Below are positions 16,715 through 26,499 of a stretch of DNA of 64,000 nucleotides, piece by piece. Source of the DNA: Prevotella sp. (GTDB taxonomy: Bacteria; Bacteroidota; Bacteroidia; Bacteroidales; Dysgonomonadaceae); NCBI GenBank assembly GCA_031271965.1, contig JAISUS010000022.1:1-64000 (forward strand), given 5' to 3'. The notes under the pieces were generated by a model. The model saw nothing but the letters and a program-made list of their open reading frames with translations, did no database searches and was not told the origin of the DNA. The first letter of the stretch is position 1, and each line of letters starts with the position of its first letter. The position numbers and the translations under genes are program-made.

Positions 16715-18910
16715 ATGCCAGACAGAGACGATATACTTACTCATGCCCTAAAGAAGCATTTTGGTTTTGATAATTTCAAAGGAAATCAAAAGGCCATCAT
16801 CCAAAACGTATTGGATGGAAAGGACTCTTTTGTGTTAATGCCGACAGGTGGAGGAAAATCGCTTTGCTATCAGTTACCGGCTTTATTGATGGACGGTACG
16901 GCTGTTATTATATCGCCACTGATAGCCTTGATGAAGAATCAGGTAGATGCGATGCGCAATTTTAGTGAAGAAGATGGAGTTGCTCATTTTATGAATTCAT
17001 CGCTCAATAAATCAGCGATCGAACAAGTAAAAAGTGACATATTATCGGGTAAAACAAAGTTATTGTATGTAGCGCCTGAGTCCTTGACCAAGGAAGAAAA
17101 CATTGATTTCTTACGCCAGATTAAGATATCTTTCTATGCTATAGATGAAGCTCATTGTATTTCAGAGTGGGGACATGATTTTCGTCCGGAATACAGACGT
17201 ATACGCCCAATAGTAAACGAGATAGGTAAACATCCTATAATCGCCCTTACAGCTACCGCAACACCGAAAGTACAGCTCGATATACAGAAAAATCTGGGAA
17301 TGACAGATGCTGATGTTTTTAAAGCATCGTTCAATCGTGAGAATCTGTTTTATGAAGTACGATCAAAAACAGATAAAGTAGACAAAGACATCATAAAATA
17401 TATAAAATCGCAAGGACACAAGTCTGGTATTATATATTGTCTGAGCAGAAAAAAAGTTGAAGAATTTGCTGAAATATTGCAGACGAACGATATAAATGCT
17501 TTACCATACCATGCCGGGCTGGATGCCAATACACGGTCTGCGAATCAGGATGCGTTCCTGATGGAACAGGTGGATGTTATCGTGGCCACTATTGCTTTTG
17601 GAATGGGTATAGACAAACCGGATGTAAGGTATGTAATCCATTACGACATTCCGAAAAGCCTGGAAGGCTATTATCAGGAAACCGGACGTGCCGGACGTGA
17701 TGGCGGAGAAGGAAAGTGTATAGCATTTTATTCTTTCAAAGATTTACAAAAATTAGAAAAATTTATGCAGGGAAAGCCTGTTGCAGAACAAGAAATAGGG
17801 AAACAACTCCTTCTCGAAACCGCTGCATACGCTGAAACTGCTCTGTGTAGAAAAAAAGTCCTTCTTCACTACTTTGGAGAAGAATATAAAGAGAAAAATT
17901 GTGGGAATTGTGACAATTGTGTAAACCCTAAAAGACAAGTGGAAGCTAAAGAATTATTATTAACAGCACTCGAAGCTGTAGTTGCATTAAAAGAAAAATT
18001 TAAAACAGATTATGTTATCAATGTGATCAGAGGTAAAGAAACTGCCGAAATAGAAACATACAGCCATCAGGAGCTGGAAGTGTTCGGCTCGGGAGACGAC
18101 TCTGATGAAGAAACATGGAATGCTGTTATACGTCAAGCATTAATAGCCGGTTATTTTGACAAAGACATCGAAAATTACGGATTGCTTAAAATAACAAAAA
18201 AAGGAAAGGACTTTCTGAAAAAGCCCGTGTCTTTCAAAATATCTACTGCTGAAGAAGAAGATATGGATGAGGACGACAGTATGGATGATGCTGTGGTAAA
18301 AGGCGGAGGTGGAGGTTCAGCCGTCGATCCGGTCTTATTCTCTATAATGAAAGACCTACGTAAAAAAATGGCTAAAAAACATAATGTTCCACCATATGTT
18401 ATATTCCAAGACCCTTCTTTAGAGGCAATGGCAACTATCTATCCCATTACAATGGACGAGTTGCAAAATATCCCCGGAGTAGGAGCAGGGAAGGCCAAAC
18501 GATACGGAGCAGAATTTCTTGATATAATAAAGAAACATGTAGAGGAAAACGAAATAGAGCGTCCTGAGGATTTACGCGTCAGAACTGTTGCAAATAAGTC
18601 GAAACTGAAAGTAGCTATTGTGCAGGCAATAGATCGCAAAGTAGCATTGGACGACTTGGCCGAATCAAAAGGGATAGAGTTTAACGAATTACTGAACGAG
18701 GTCGAAGCCATTGTATATTCAGGTACAAAAATAAATATCGATTATTTCCTCAGAGAAGTGATAGATGAAGACCATATAGAAGATATATTCCTATATTTCA
18801 AAGAAGCTGAGTCTGACGATCTCGAAGAGGCCATTGAAGAGCTTGGCGAATACTCTGAAGACGAAATACGGCTTGTACGGATAAAATTCATATCCGACAT
18901 GGCTAATTAA
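16715..18910 (+). CDS. recQ: ATP-dependent DNA helicase RecQ
   Basis: 3'-5' superfamily 2 helicase for recombination and stalled-fork repair. Motifs in order: the Q-motif region [10 protein letters not shown], Walker [13 protein letters not shown] box [26 protein letters not shown], motif [11 protein letters not shown], then the RecQ zinc site ([12 protein letters not shown] with CGNCDNC), a winged-helix domain, an acidic/Gly linker near 520-545, and an HRDC domain around 550-630. At 731 residues it is longer than E. coli RecQ (about 610) because of a C-terminal acidic extension after HRDC. coaD starts 4 nt after its stop. Confidence 0.96.
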   Translation: MPDRDDILTHALKKHFGFDNFKGNQKAIIQNVLDGKDSFVLMPTGGGKSLCYQLPALLMDGTAVIISPLIALMKNQVDAMRNFSEEDGVAHFMNSSLNKSAIEQVKSDILSGKTKLLYVAPESLTKEENIDFLRQIKISFYAIDEAHCISEWGHDFRPEYRRIRPIVNEIGKHPIIALTATATPKVQLDIQKNLGMTDADVFKASFNRENLFYEVRSKTDKVDKDIIKYIKSQGHKSGIIYCLSRKKVEEFAEILQTNDINALPYHAGLDANTRSANQDAFLMEQVDVIVATIAFGMGIDKPDVRYVIHYDIPKSLEGYYQETGRAGRDGGEGKCIAFYSFKDLQKLEKFMQGKPVAEQEIGKQLLLETAAYAETALCRKKVLLHYFGEEYKEKNCGNCDNCVNPKRQVEAKELLLTALEAVVALKEKFKTDYVINVIRGKETAEIETYSHQELEVFGSGDDSDEETWNAVIRQALIAGYFDKDIENYGLLKITKKGKDFLKKPVSFKISTAEEEDMDEDDSMDDAVVKGGGGGSAVDPVLFSIMKDLRKKMAKKHNVPPYVIFQDPSLEAMATIYPITMDELQNIPGVGAGKAKRYGAEFLDIIKKHVEENEIERPEDLRVRTVANKSKLKVAIVQAIDRKVALDDLAESKGIEFNELLNEVEAIVYSGTKINIDYFLREVIDEDHIEDIFLYFKEAESDDLEEAIEELGEYSEDEIRLVRIKFISDMAN

Positions 18911-18914
18911 TAAA

Positions 18915-19376
18915 ATGAAAAGAAAAGCTATTTTTCCGGGAACATTCGATCCCTTTACAATAGGGCATTACTCTTTAGTAAAACGATCTCTCAAGTTAGT
19001 AGATGAGATCGTTATTGCTATTGGTATAAATGATGCAAAAAAAAGCTATTTCTCCCCGGAAAAACGTATCGAAATGATACAGTCTTTATATAAAGACGAT
19101 AATCGTATAACCGTAGCCTCATATAACTGCTTAACCGTTGATTTCGCAAAAGATAACGGGGCGGATTTTATAGTCCGTGGTATCCGTTCGGTAAATGATT
19201 TTGAGTATGAAAAAACAATTGCCGATATGAATCGAAAAATATCAGGAGTGGAAACTTTTATTCTATTCACTGAACCAGAACTCACCCATGTTAGTTCTAC
19301 TATAGTACGCGAATTGTTGAAATTCGATCACGACGTCAGTCAATTTATACCGGAAGGTATGGATCTAAATATTTAA
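18915..19376 (+). CDS. coaD: pantetheine-phosphate adenylyltransferase
   Basis: Transfers AMP from ATP to 4'-phosphopantetheine to give dephospho-CoA, the fourth step of CoA synthesis. The nucleotidyltransferase signature is clear: [16 protein letters not shown] with the TxGH motif, then [16 protein letters not shown] and the C-terminal [13 protein letters not shown] (ISSTxVR motif). The 153-residue length is typical. It follows recQ by 4 nt and precedes an S41 protease by 42 nt, probably one transcript. panC and panD, the upstream part of the pathway, lie elsewhere in this window at 48-49.5 kb. Confidence 0.96.
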   Translation: MKRKAIFPGTFDPFTIGHYSLVKRSLKLVDEIVIAIGINDAKKSYFSPEKRIEMIQSLYKDDNRITVASYNCLTVDFAKDNGADFIVRGIRSVNDFEYEKTIADMNRKISGVETFILFTEPELTHVSSTIVRELLKFDHDVSQFIPEGMDLNI

Positions 19377-19418
19377 TTACATAATACACATGCCCTTAGT
19401 GCAATAAATTATCTTTAT

Positions 19419-21014
19419 ATGAAACGTATTCTACTGTCGGTTATACTCTTATTTGCTATGTTTACTACCACTTTCGCCCAATTCAGGATGAGTGAAGGTT
19501 CTAAAAAAATGGCAACAGCAATGGCTGTTATAGAGAATCTTTATGTGGATAAAGTAGATGATAACAAGCTAGCTGAAGATGCAGTAAAATCCTTACTCGA
19601 AAAATTAGACCCCCACTCTACATATATCAGTGCTGATGAAGTGAAAGAGATGAACGAACCTCTGGAAGGCAATTTCGATGGTATCGGAATCTCCTTCAAC
19701 ATGATAACAGACACGTTATATGTTATTGAAGCTCTAGCCGGAGGCCCCTCCGAGAAAGTAGGGTTAAGAGCCGGAGATAAAATATTGTATGTAGACGGTA
19801 CCCTGATTGCAGGAGTAAAAATGTCTACAAAGGACGTTATGTCTCGTCTGAAAGGACCTAAAGGTACTAATGTAACAGTAAGTGTACTACGCAAAGGCGT
19901 TTCCGACTTAGTCGACTTTAAAATTACCAGAGCAAAAATACCAATCTATAGTATCGATGCGGCATATATGATGGATAAGAATACCGGATATATACGCCCT
20001 ATACGTTTTGGAGCAACTACAACTAATGAATTTCGGGAAGCTGTTCAGAAGCTAAAGAAGCAAGGAATGGAAAACCTTATACTCGACCTACGCCAGAACG
20101 GTGGTGGTTATATGGCTCCTGCCATCGATCTTGCCGATGACTTTCTTGACAAAGGTAAGCTTATAGTTTATACAGAGGGTAATACACAACCGAGAAGAGA
20201 TGAACTATCCACAAACAAGGGTGTATTTGAAAATGGAAAATTAGCCATCCTTATAGATGAAGGTTCAGCTTCGGCAAGTGAAATTTTGTCAGGGGCAGTA
20301 CAGGATTGGGACAGAGGTGTCATTGTTGGGCGCAGAAGCTTCGGTAAAGGACTGGTACAAAGACCAATTCCTCTTCCTGATGAATCCATGATAAGACTTA
20401 CGGTTGCCCGGTACTATACTCCTTCCGGACGTTCGATACAAAAACCTTATACAAAGGGGGATGCAAACGCCTATGCTATGGATATAGCTGTAAGATACAG
20501 GCATGGAGAATTACTGCATCAAGACAGTGTTCATTTTCCTGATTCGCTAAAATACAAAACCCTTAGGAATGAGCGAATTGTATATGGTGGTGGTGGTATT
20601 ATGCCGGATTATTTCGTACCTATAGATACCACTTTCTATTCTAAATATTACGGAGCACTTTGGGATAAAGGTATTGTACCAAGAATAGCATATGGTGAGG
20701 TAGACCAATATAGAGAGGAACTTTTGGCAAAATACCCTTCAGCAAATGATTTTTACAAAAACTATGAAGTCCCTGATGAATTATTAAACAAGCTGATAGC
20801 TTCAGGAGAAAAAGAAAAAATAGAATATGATGATGTGGGTTTCAACAAATCTAAAAGTGTATTGAAAACACAACTGAAAGCATATATCGCCAGAGACGTG
20901 TACGATACGGAAACCTCTGCAAAAGTTTTCAATAAAGATAATGAAATATTGAACAAAGCTTATGAGATTATCAAAGACGATAAGATGTACCACAATCTCC
21001 TGAAAGGAAAATAA
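19419..21014 (+). CDS. S41-family carboxy-terminal processing peptidase
   Basis: Periplasmic Ser/Lys peptidase of the CtpA/Prc type. It has an N-terminal signal peptide (about 1-20, ending TTFAQ), a PDZ domain near 85-165 that includes GNFDGIGISF and GGPSEKVGLRAGDKIL, and the peptidase core with the catalytic Ser in EGSASASEILSGA and the catalytic Lys in RRSFGKGLVQ. LILDLRQNGGGYM is the conserved strand-turn of the family. The 531 residues include a C-terminal helical extension of about 130 residues that is common in Bacteroidetes members. It may share a transcript with recQ-coaD. Substrate unknown. Confidence 0.93.
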   Translation: MKRILLSVILLFAMFTTTFAQFRMSEGSKKMATAMAVIENLYVDKVDDNKLAEDAVKSLLEKLDPHSTYISADEVKEMNEPLEGNFDGIGISFNMITDTLYVIEALAGGPSEKVGLRAGDKILYVDGTLIAGVKMSTKDVMSRLKGPKGTNVTVSVLRKGVSDLVDFKITRAKIPIYSIDAAYMMDKNTGYIRPIRFGATTTNEFREAVQKLKKQGMENLILDLRQNGGGYMAPAIDLADDFLDKGKLIVYTEGNTQPRRDELSTNKGVFENGKLAILIDEGSASASEILSGAVQDWDRGVIVGRRSFGKGLVQRPIPLPDESMIRLTVARYYTPSGRSIQKPYTKGDANAYAMDIAVRYRHGELLHQDSVHFPDSLKYKTLRNERIVYGGGGIMPDYFVPIDTTFYSKYYGALWDKGIVPRIAYGEVDQYREELLAKYPSANDFYKNYEVPDELLNKLIASGEKEKIEYDDVGFNKSKSVLKTQLKAYIARDVYDTETSAKVFNKDNEILNKAYEIIKDDKMYHNLLKGK

Positions 21015-21036
21015 AGGTGTAATTAAAACAAATGAG

Positions 21037-21069
21037 AAGAGCCTGGTAATTTTATGCCCGGCTCTTTTT
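21037..21069 (+). terminator. terminator of the S41 peptidase gene
   Basis: agagcctgg (21038-21046) and cccggctct (21057-21065) form a 9-bp stem with one mismatch, followed by T5 to 21069. Confidence 0.8.
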
Positions 21070-21072
21070 CAT

Positions 21073-21080
21073 TATCTTTG
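21073..21080 (+). promoter_or_regulatory. -7 element of the Nim-like gene
   Basis: TATCTTTG matches TAnnTTTG, 28 nt before the start at 21109 and directly behind the preceding terminator. Confidence 0.5.
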
Positions 21081-21108
21081 TCCTGAATATAAAACAACTT
21101 TTATACTT

Positions 21109-21612
21109 ATGATGACAATTTCAATTGAGGAGCGCCACTTGGCCGACGAAATCATTTCAAAAAATAAAATCTGCTATGTAGCGATGATTGATGTCGATAA
21201 CCTACCATATGTCATTCCAATGAATTTCGGTTATCACAACGATATAATTTATCTTCATTCGGCTCAGGAAGGGAGAAGCGTGTCTTCTTTAGAAAAAAAA
21301 CCTGACGTATGTATCACTTTCTGTGCAGATACAGCACTTACATATCAAAATAAGGAAGTAGCATGTAGCTACAGGATGAAAGGCAGCAGTGTTGTGTGTC
21401 GGGGAAAGGTTGTTTTTGAGGAAGATTTTGATGAAAAAGTAAAAGCTCTGGATATTATGATGAAACAATATACCGACAGAGCCTTTACATATTCTAATCC
21501 TGCTGTGAATAATGTCCGCATTTGGAAAGTCGAGATCGAAAGTATTACAACCAAAATATTTGGTGTTCCTCACCCTAATTCTCGCAACTACAAAGACAAG
21601 CAAGAATTTTAG
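21109..21612 (+). CDS. pyridoxamine 5'-phosphate oxidase-related, NimA-like flavoprotein
   Basis: Small split-barrel FMN-binding protein of 167 residues. The opening HLADEIISKNKICYVAMI, then LPYVIPMNFGYHNDIIYLHSA, matches the group that includes the nitroimidazole-resistance proteins Nim in Bacteroides. Family members are found widely as housekeeping flavoproteins and the sequence does not show that this one confers resistance. Cytoplasmic, no signal peptide. An ATG two codons into the frame (21112) is an equally good start. It converges on pepD with 4 nt between the stops, and has its own promoter element. Confidence 0.85.
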   Translation: MMTISIEERHLADEIISKNKICYVAMIDVDNLPYVIPMNFGYHNDIIYLHSAQEGRSVSSLEKKPDVCITFCADTALTYQNKEVACSYRMKGSSVVCRGKVVFEEDFDEKVKALDIMMKQYTDRAFTYSNPAVNNVRIWKVEIESITTKIFGVPHPNSRNYKDKQEF

Positions 21613-21616
21613 TCCA

Positions 21617-23074
21617 TTATTTGACAGGGATATTTTTCAATATATCCAATAATAAATCCCACCATTTTTCTACTGAAGGAATATTTATCTGTTCTTCAGG
21701 TGAATGGGCGTTCCTTATTGTAGGACCACATGAAATCATATCCAGATGAGGATACTTTTCCAAGAACAAGCCGCACTCAAGCCCGGCATGGATAGCCATA
21801 ATTTCAGCGTCTTTTCCTGACAACTTTTTATAAGATTCTTTTGCTACTGCCAGAATCTTAGACTCCGGATTTGGTCTCCATCCCGGATATCCGGCAGAAT
21901 GTTTCACTTCAGCCTGCGCCAAAGTAAATACGGCATTTACCATATTGGCAACATCATCTTTCAATGAATTCGTAGAACTACGTTGGCTCGCAGTTATAAC
22001 AATTGTGTTATTATCTTTCATTTTGACAGATGCCAAATTAGTAGAGGTTTCTACCAGATCAGGAATCTCGAAACTCATACCCAATACTCCATGAGGACAG
22101 GCATAAATACTATTTAGCAAGTTTATTGTTGTTGTACCATCAATAACAAAAGCCGGAACATCAGTCGATCCTACTGTTATTTTCAGATTAGGATCTACCG
22201 CCTTCAACTCCGCCTCGATTAGTGGAGCTAAAGTATTAAGTTCTACTATAACCTTTTCTTTATCGCCATAAGGAACTCCAGCAATAGCATAAGCCTCTCT
22301 AGCAATAGCATTGTGCAAATTCCCTCCATCTATTTCTGCTAAAACAAGTTTATGTTTTCGGCTAAGCTCCCATAAGTATCTATTAAGTATTTTATTGGCG
22401 TTACCTAATCCTTTATGTATTTCCGATCCTGAATGCCCTCCATTCAGACCTTTCACCTCCACTTTAAACCAGAAATAATTGGCAGGAACAGACTCTTTCT
22501 TATATGTAAATGTTGCTGTTGTAACCTTGCCTCCGGCACATCCTATATATATTTCGCCTTCCTCTTCTGTATCCAGATTGATAAGTATATCTCCTTTCAG
22601 AAAATTTTGTCCTAAGGCATAAGCACCTGTCAAACCGGTCTCTTCATCTACAGTAAACAAACATTCCAATTTGCCGTGCTCAATAGTATCAGACGCCAGA
22701 ATTGTAAGTGCTGCTGCGACTCCCATACCATTATCGGCCCCCAAGGTAGTACCTTTTGCTTTTAACCAATCTCCGTCAACATAAGTTTCTATTGGATCAT
22801 TCTCAAAATCATGTACAGTACCAGCGTTTTTTTCACAAACCATATCCACATGGCCTTGCAGTATAACTGTCGGTAGATTTTCTTTCCCCTTTGTTGCAGA
22901 TTTAATAATTAAAACGTTACCTGCATCATCTTTTTTTACCTCCAAGTTATGTTTTTTTGCAAAATCCAGCAGGTAAGCTATTATTTTTCCTTCTTTTTTT
23001 GACGGACGCGGAATTTGAGTGATTTCGTGAAAATAACTCCAAATTCCAGTTGGTTTTAAGTCTTTTATTGTCAT
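21617..23074 (-). CDS. pepD: aminoacyl-histidine dipeptidase (Xaa-His dipeptidase)
   Basis: M20-family metallopeptidase that cleaves dipeptides such as carnosine and other Xaa-His. Two-metal ligands are seen in order: ILQGHVDMVCE (His, Asp), LGADNGMGVAA (Asp), TVDEETGLTGA (Glu-Glu, catalytic base and ligand) and INLDTEEEGEIYIG. Residues about 200-380 form the inserted dimerisation domain. The 485-residue length agrees with E. coli PepD. There is no signal peptide, so it is cytoplasmic. It is divergent from the OmpH-like gene, and no terminator separates it from the convergent Nim-like gene. Confidence 0.95.
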   Translation of the reverse strand: MTIKDLKPTGIWSYFHEITQIPRPSKKEGKIIAYLLDFAKKHNLEVKKDDAGNVLIIKSATKGKENLPTVILQGHVDMVCEKNAGTVHDFENDPIETYVDGDWLKAKGTTLGADNGMGVAAALTILASDTIEHGKLECLFTVDEETGLTGAYALGQNFLKGDILINLDTEEEGEIYIGCAGGKVTTATFTYKKESVPANYFWFKVEVKGLNGGHSGSEIHKGLGNANKILNRYLWELSRKHKLVLAEIDGGNLHNAIAREAYAIAGVPYGDKEKVIVELNTLAPLIEAELKAVDPNLKITVGSTDVPAFVIDGTTTINLLNSIYACPHGVLGMSFEIPDLVETSTNLASVKMKDNNTIVITASQRSSTNSLKDDVANMVNAVFTLAQAEVKHSAGYPGWRPNPESKILAVAKESYKKLSGKDAEIMAIHAGLECGLFLEKYPHLDMISCGPTIRNAHSPEEQINIPSVEKWWDLLLDILKNIPVK

Positions 23075-23208
23075 ACATTCAATTTTTAATTATATATTTA
23101 TATTATTTTCTATCTAATAACATATAAAATTATGGATAGAAAGCTTAAAAAGCAATTTTTTTACATCTTTTAAAGGTTTAAATATGGCATTGTTTTAACA
23201 TAAAGATA

Positions 23209-23216
23209 TATCTTTG
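23209..23216 (+). promoter_or_regulatory. -7 element of the OmpH-like gene
   Basis: TATCTTTG matches TAnnTTTG, about 70 nt before the ATG at 23288. A TTG at 23190-23192 is 16 nt upstream, closer than the usual 19-21. Confidence 0.45.
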
Positions 23217-23287
23217 CCAAGTCGTTCAAAAATAAGGATACTGATTATTGCAGCATCGAGGAGATTAACTAAAATGAATACATATAA

Positions 23288-23905
23288 ATGAAGAATGTTT
23301 CTTACATTATTAATGGCGTGTTTGCCGTAGCTATTATTATCCTTTTCATTTTGTTTTTTACATCAAATAAGAAAAGCGGAGTCGAGGAAACCGCATCTCC
23401 TCTCAAATTTACAGAAGGAGACTCTGTATTGTTGCCTTTGGCATACGTTAATGTAGACTCTATCTACCTGAACTACAACTTAGCAAAAGATGCTAACGAA
23501 GCCTTGATGAAAAAGTATAATAGTTCGAATGCAGAAATAACAAGAAGACAAAGACAATTAGAAGCAGAAATAACTGATTTCCAGAAGAAAGTACAGAACA
23601 ATGCTTTTTTGAGCCAGGAACGAGGACAACAAGAACAATTACGAATCCAACAACTCGAAGCCGATCTTCACGCTCTTGCCCAAAGATATCAAGAAGAATA
23701 TGCAAGAGAGCAACAAAAAATGAACGGACAAATAGCAGATTCTGTACGTCTATGTTTGAAAGAATATAACAAAACAGCAAATTATCAAATTATTTTCAGT
23801 AATGCAGGTTTAGATAACGTGCTATTAGCAAAGGATAATTATGATATTACAACAAAAATAATAACTCTATTAAATACACGGTATAAACCGCAGGTATCTA
23901 AATAG
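23288..23905 (+). CDS. OmpH/Skp-family periplasmic chaperone
   Basis: Predicted holdase for outer-membrane proteins. Residues about 5-25 are a hydrophobic segment, a signal anchor or uncut signal peptide. The rest is the OmpH/Skp fold: a short strand (LPLAYVNVDSIYLNYN), a long coiled-coil from about 65 to 155 rich in Gln, Glu and Arg, and a C-terminal strand YQIIFSNAGLDNVLLAKDNY followed by an ITT helix typical of the family. Length is 205 residues. It is monocistronic with its own promoter and terminator; no bamA gene is adjacent, unlike many genomes. Confidence 0.85.
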   Translation: MKNVSYIINGVFAVAIIILFILFFTSNKKSGVEETASPLKFTEGDSVLLPLAYVNVDSIYLNYNLAKDANEALMKKYNSSNAEITRRQRQLEAEITDFQKKVQNNAFLSQERGQQEQLRIQQLEADLHALAQRYQEEYAREQQKMNGQIADSVRLCLKEYNKTANYQIIFSNAGLDNVLLAKDNYDITTKIITLLNTRYKPQVSK

Positions 23906-23921
23906 CAATTTTAAAAAAATG

Positions 23922-23958
23922 AATAGGGTAACCACTTCTTAGGTTATCCTATTTTTTT
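23922..23958 (+). terminator. terminator of the OmpH-like gene
   Basis: aatagggtaacc (23922-23933) pairs with ggttatcctatt (23942-23953) over 12 bp with one G-T pair, followed by a T run to 23958. Confidence 0.88.
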
Positions 23959-23981
23959 GCAATATTATCAACCTGTCAATT

Positions 23982-24725
23982 ATGGACACATATGGTCTTA
24001 TAGGATATCCGCTGAAACATTCCTTTTCGAGAGCCTATTTCACAGAAAAGTTTGCAAAAGAGGAGATTGATGCTATTTATCTCAACTTTGAGATAGAAAA
24101 CATATCTTTATTTACTGGCATTATAGAATCCCAACCGACCCTCAAAGGATTAAATGTTACTCTTCCATATAAAGAACAAGTAATCCCTTTTCTTGACGAA
24201 ATTGATCCGCGTGCTCAAACGATAGGGGCTGTAAACGTAATAAAAATATTACGTGAAAATGGAAAGGTAAAATTAACAGGATATAATTCCGACATCATAG
24301 GTTTTCAAAACTCTATTTCCCCATTGATAGACAAAAACGTTCATACCAAAGCCTTAATATTAGGCACAGGAGGTGCTTCTAAAGCAGTCCTCAATGGACT
24401 GAAAGCTTTTGGAATAGAGTCGGTTCTCGTATCACGAACACCAAATCCGGAACAGCTTTCATACTTAGATATAGACCAAGATATTATTAATAATTACAAA
24501 GTTATAGTAAACACTTCCCCTTTAGGAACTTTCCCGAATGTAGAGGATGCTCCGGATATTCCTTATCATTTATTATCAAACGGTCATGTGCTATATGATC
24601 TTGTGTACAACCCTGCTGAAACTAAATTTTTACGATTAGGAAAACAGCAAGGAGCGACAATAAAGAATGGAGCCGAAATGCTAGAATTACAGGCCCGCGC
24701 GGCATGGGAAATATGGAATGGCTAA
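23982..24725 (+). CDS. aroE: shikimate dehydrogenase
   Basis: Reduces 3-dehydroshikimate to shikimate in chorismate synthesis. Substrate-binding motifs are GYPLKHSFSRAYF at the N-terminus (Ser pair) and GLNVTLPYKEQVIP with the catalytic Lys, then IGAVNVI and GYNSDIIGF with the catalytic Asp. The NADP domain has LILGTGGASKAV. The 247-residue length is slightly short of E. coli AroE (272) but all core motifs are present. upp follows by about 60 nt and may be co-transcribed. Confidence 0.95.
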   Translation: MDTYGLIGYPLKHSFSRAYFTEKFAKEEIDAIYLNFEIENISLFTGIIESQPTLKGLNVTLPYKEQVIPFLDEIDPRAQTIGAVNVIKILRENGKVKLTGYNSDIIGFQNSISPLIDKNVHTKALILGTGGASKAVLNGLKAFGIESVLVSRTPNPEQLSYLDIDQDIINNYKVIVNTSPLGTFPNVEDAPDIPYHLLSNGHVLYDLVYNPAETKFLRLGKQQGATIKNGAEMLELQARAAWEIWNG

Positions 24726-24785
24726 TTCAACATTCAAGAAATGCATATTGAAAGAAAATCTATAACTCTAGATTAAAATACTAAA

Positions 24786-25442
24786 ATGAAAATTATAAAT
24801 CTTTCGGAACAGAACACTATCCTCAACCGTTTTGTAAGCGAATTGCGTGATGTAGAAATACAAAAAGACAGCATGCGCTTCAGAAGAAATATTGAGCGTA
24901 TAGGTGAAATTATGGCTTATGAAATAAGCAAGACTTTAAACTATTTTCCTATAGAAACTCAAACTCCTTTAGGAAAATCAATTACAAATGTACCAACAGA
25001 TCCTATCGTAATAGCTACAATATTACGAGCAGGGCTTGCTTATCACCAAGGGTTCCTGCAATTTTACGACAGAGCCGAGAATGCATTTGTTTCGGCATAC
25101 CGCAAATACAGAGAAAATCATCAGAGTTTCCATATCCATATAGAATATATAGCTTCGCCAAAAATCGAGAACAAAGTTCTTATCCTTACCGATCCGATGC
25201 TGGCAACCGGAGGAAGTATGGATTTATCCTATCAGGCTTTATTGACCAAAGGTGAACCTAGCCATATCCATATCGCTACAATAATATCAAGCAAGCAGGC
25301 TATAGAATATTGTGCCGAAAATTTCCCGAAAGATAAAACGACCATCTGGGCGGCAGCAATAGATCCAGAGCTAAATGAAAGTGCATACATCGTCCCTGGA
25401 TTAGGAGATGCAGGAGACCTTGCTTATGGAGAAAAAGAATAA
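24786..25442 (+). CDS. upp: uracil phosphoribosyltransferase
   Basis: Salvages uracil to UMP using PRPP. PRPP and uracil motifs are visible: ATILRAGLAYHQGF near residue 78, the PRPP loop VLILTDPMLATGGSMDLS near 136, and the C-terminal IVPGLGDAGDLAYG uracil-binding segment. The protein has 218 residues, normal for the family. The strong bidirectional terminator at 25443-25480 ends the transcript. Confidence 0.96.
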   Translation: MKIINLSEQNTILNRFVSELRDVEIQKDSMRFRRNIERIGEIMAYEISKTLNYFPIETQTPLGKSITNVPTDPIVIATILRAGLAYHQGFLQFYDRAENAFVSAYRKYRENHQSFHIHIEYIASPKIENKVLILTDPMLATGGSMDLSYQALLTKGEPSHIHIATIISSKQAIEYCAENFPKDKTTIWAAAIDPELNESAYIVPGLGDAGDLAYGEKE

Positions 25443-25480
25443 AAAATAAAGCCCGATTTTTTTTAATCGGGCTTTATTTT
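25443..25480. terminator. bidirectional terminator between upp and SPOR gene
   Basis: aaaataaagcccgatt (25443-25458) and aatcgggctttatttt (25465-25480) form a 16-bp perfect stem with a T-rich loop. A/T tracts flank both sides, so it can stop transcripts from either direction. It touches the last base of the SPOR gene stop codon. Confidence 0.88.
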
Positions 25481-26370
25481 TAGTTTCGTTTTGAATACAA
25501 CCAAGCTGATTCATATTTTGGATTCTCTTTCCTAAAAGTCTCTAAAAAAGATTCACCTTCCATTTTATCTGTAAATGAGGCGACATACACCCTATATCTT
25601 TCCTCCGACTCAACGATAGCAGCCTTGTTAAACCCTGACAACTGAACTTTTTCTAACAAATGCTCTGCTCGTGATTTAGAGTCTTCTCCTCCCACAACTA
25701 TGTAATATGTTCTTGCAAAGATTTTATTCTCTAACTGTATCTCTTCTTTTATATCTAACAAACTACTGTCCGACTTTATATTCAAAGGCAATGAATTTGT
25801 CAAAGTGTGAATAAAGCCAGCCTCCTGATTATTTTCATTATTTGATATGTTTATAGAAGGAACTGCAAATAGAAATACAGCAGCGGCAACAGCAGCAACC
25901 CCTCCCATAACGTTTCTCAATAGCACATGCTTAGCTTCTTTAACAGAGGCACCCCTAATATCCGTAAGATATTGCAATTTGACAGATGTTAAACCATAGA
26001 AAAGAGGGTGAGCTATTGATTGGTTTTCTATAAAAGAAATATTTCTCTCCTTATCTAAAAATATCCGCCCAAAGCCAAAACTAACAACTACATCATTCTG
26101 TAAATCACGTTTTAGTTCTTTAACAAAATCTTTTATTCTTTGGGATGCAGCATTATAAGACAATTTTTCATCTTTAACTATATAAGAAACCAAAATACCA
26201 TCGTCATGATTTAACTCAGGATTAAAAGCTACTTTAAACTTTGGTGATTCTATATTTACACCTGGATATGCAGAATCTAAATTTATAATAAATCCCCCTA
26301 AACCAGGTATCACAACATAGTTATGAACGAAAAGTGAATACTCTAAATATTTAAATATGTCATTCTTCAT
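25480..26370 (-). CDS. HU-CCDC81 and SPOR domain protein
   Basis: Bacteroidetes-type envelope protein of 296 residues. The N-terminal ~130 residues (YLEYSLFVHNYVVIPGLGGF, FNPELNHDDGILVSYI) match the HU-related CCDC81-type domain, here probably not DNA-binding but a cytoplasmic scaffold. One membrane helix lies near 155-175. The periplasmic C-terminus (about 220-296) is a SPOR domain: TYYIVVGGEDSKSRAEHLLEK and a RYRVYVASFTDKMEGESFL strand-helix. SPOR domains bind peptidoglycan stripped of stem peptides at division sites, so a link between cytoplasm and cell wall at the septum is likely. Single gene, convergent with upp and divergent from gmhA. Confidence 0.85.
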   Translation of the reverse strand: MKNDIFKYLEYSLFVHNYVVIPGLGGFIINLDSAYPGVNIESPKFKVAFNPELNHDDGILVSYIVKDEKLSYNAASQRIKDFVKELKRDLQNDVVVSFGFGRIFLDKERNISFIENQSIAHPLFYGLTSVKLQYLTDIRGASVKEAKHVLLRNVMGGVAAVAAAVFLFAVPSINISNNENNQEAGFIHTLTNSLPLNIKSDSSLLDIKEEIQLENKIFARTYYIVVGGEDSKSRAEHLLEKVQLSGFNKAAIVESEERYRVYVASFTDKMEGESFLETFRKENPKYESAWLYSKRN

Positions 26371-26473
26371 AATACAAAGATAAAGATACGCCGGATATTT
26401 AGAATAATAAATTCCAAATCTTATTCAAAAGTTTTTAACAGCTAGAAATAATAACTATTCCGACATAAAAGTA

Positions 26474-26481
26474 TATTTTTG
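26474..26481 (+). promoter_or_regulatory. -7 element of gmhA
   Basis: TATTTTTG matches TAnnTTTG. It overlaps the upstream TTG start at 26479, so the ATG at 26500 is the real start. Confidence 0.5.
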
Positions 26482-26499
26482 AGTAAAAATAGAAAACAA

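Noticed and set aside
21109-21612. Nitroimidazole-resistance gene (nim)
   Set aside because: Fold and opening motifs match the Nim-type family, but many housekeeping flavoproteins do too and nothing here shows resistance.
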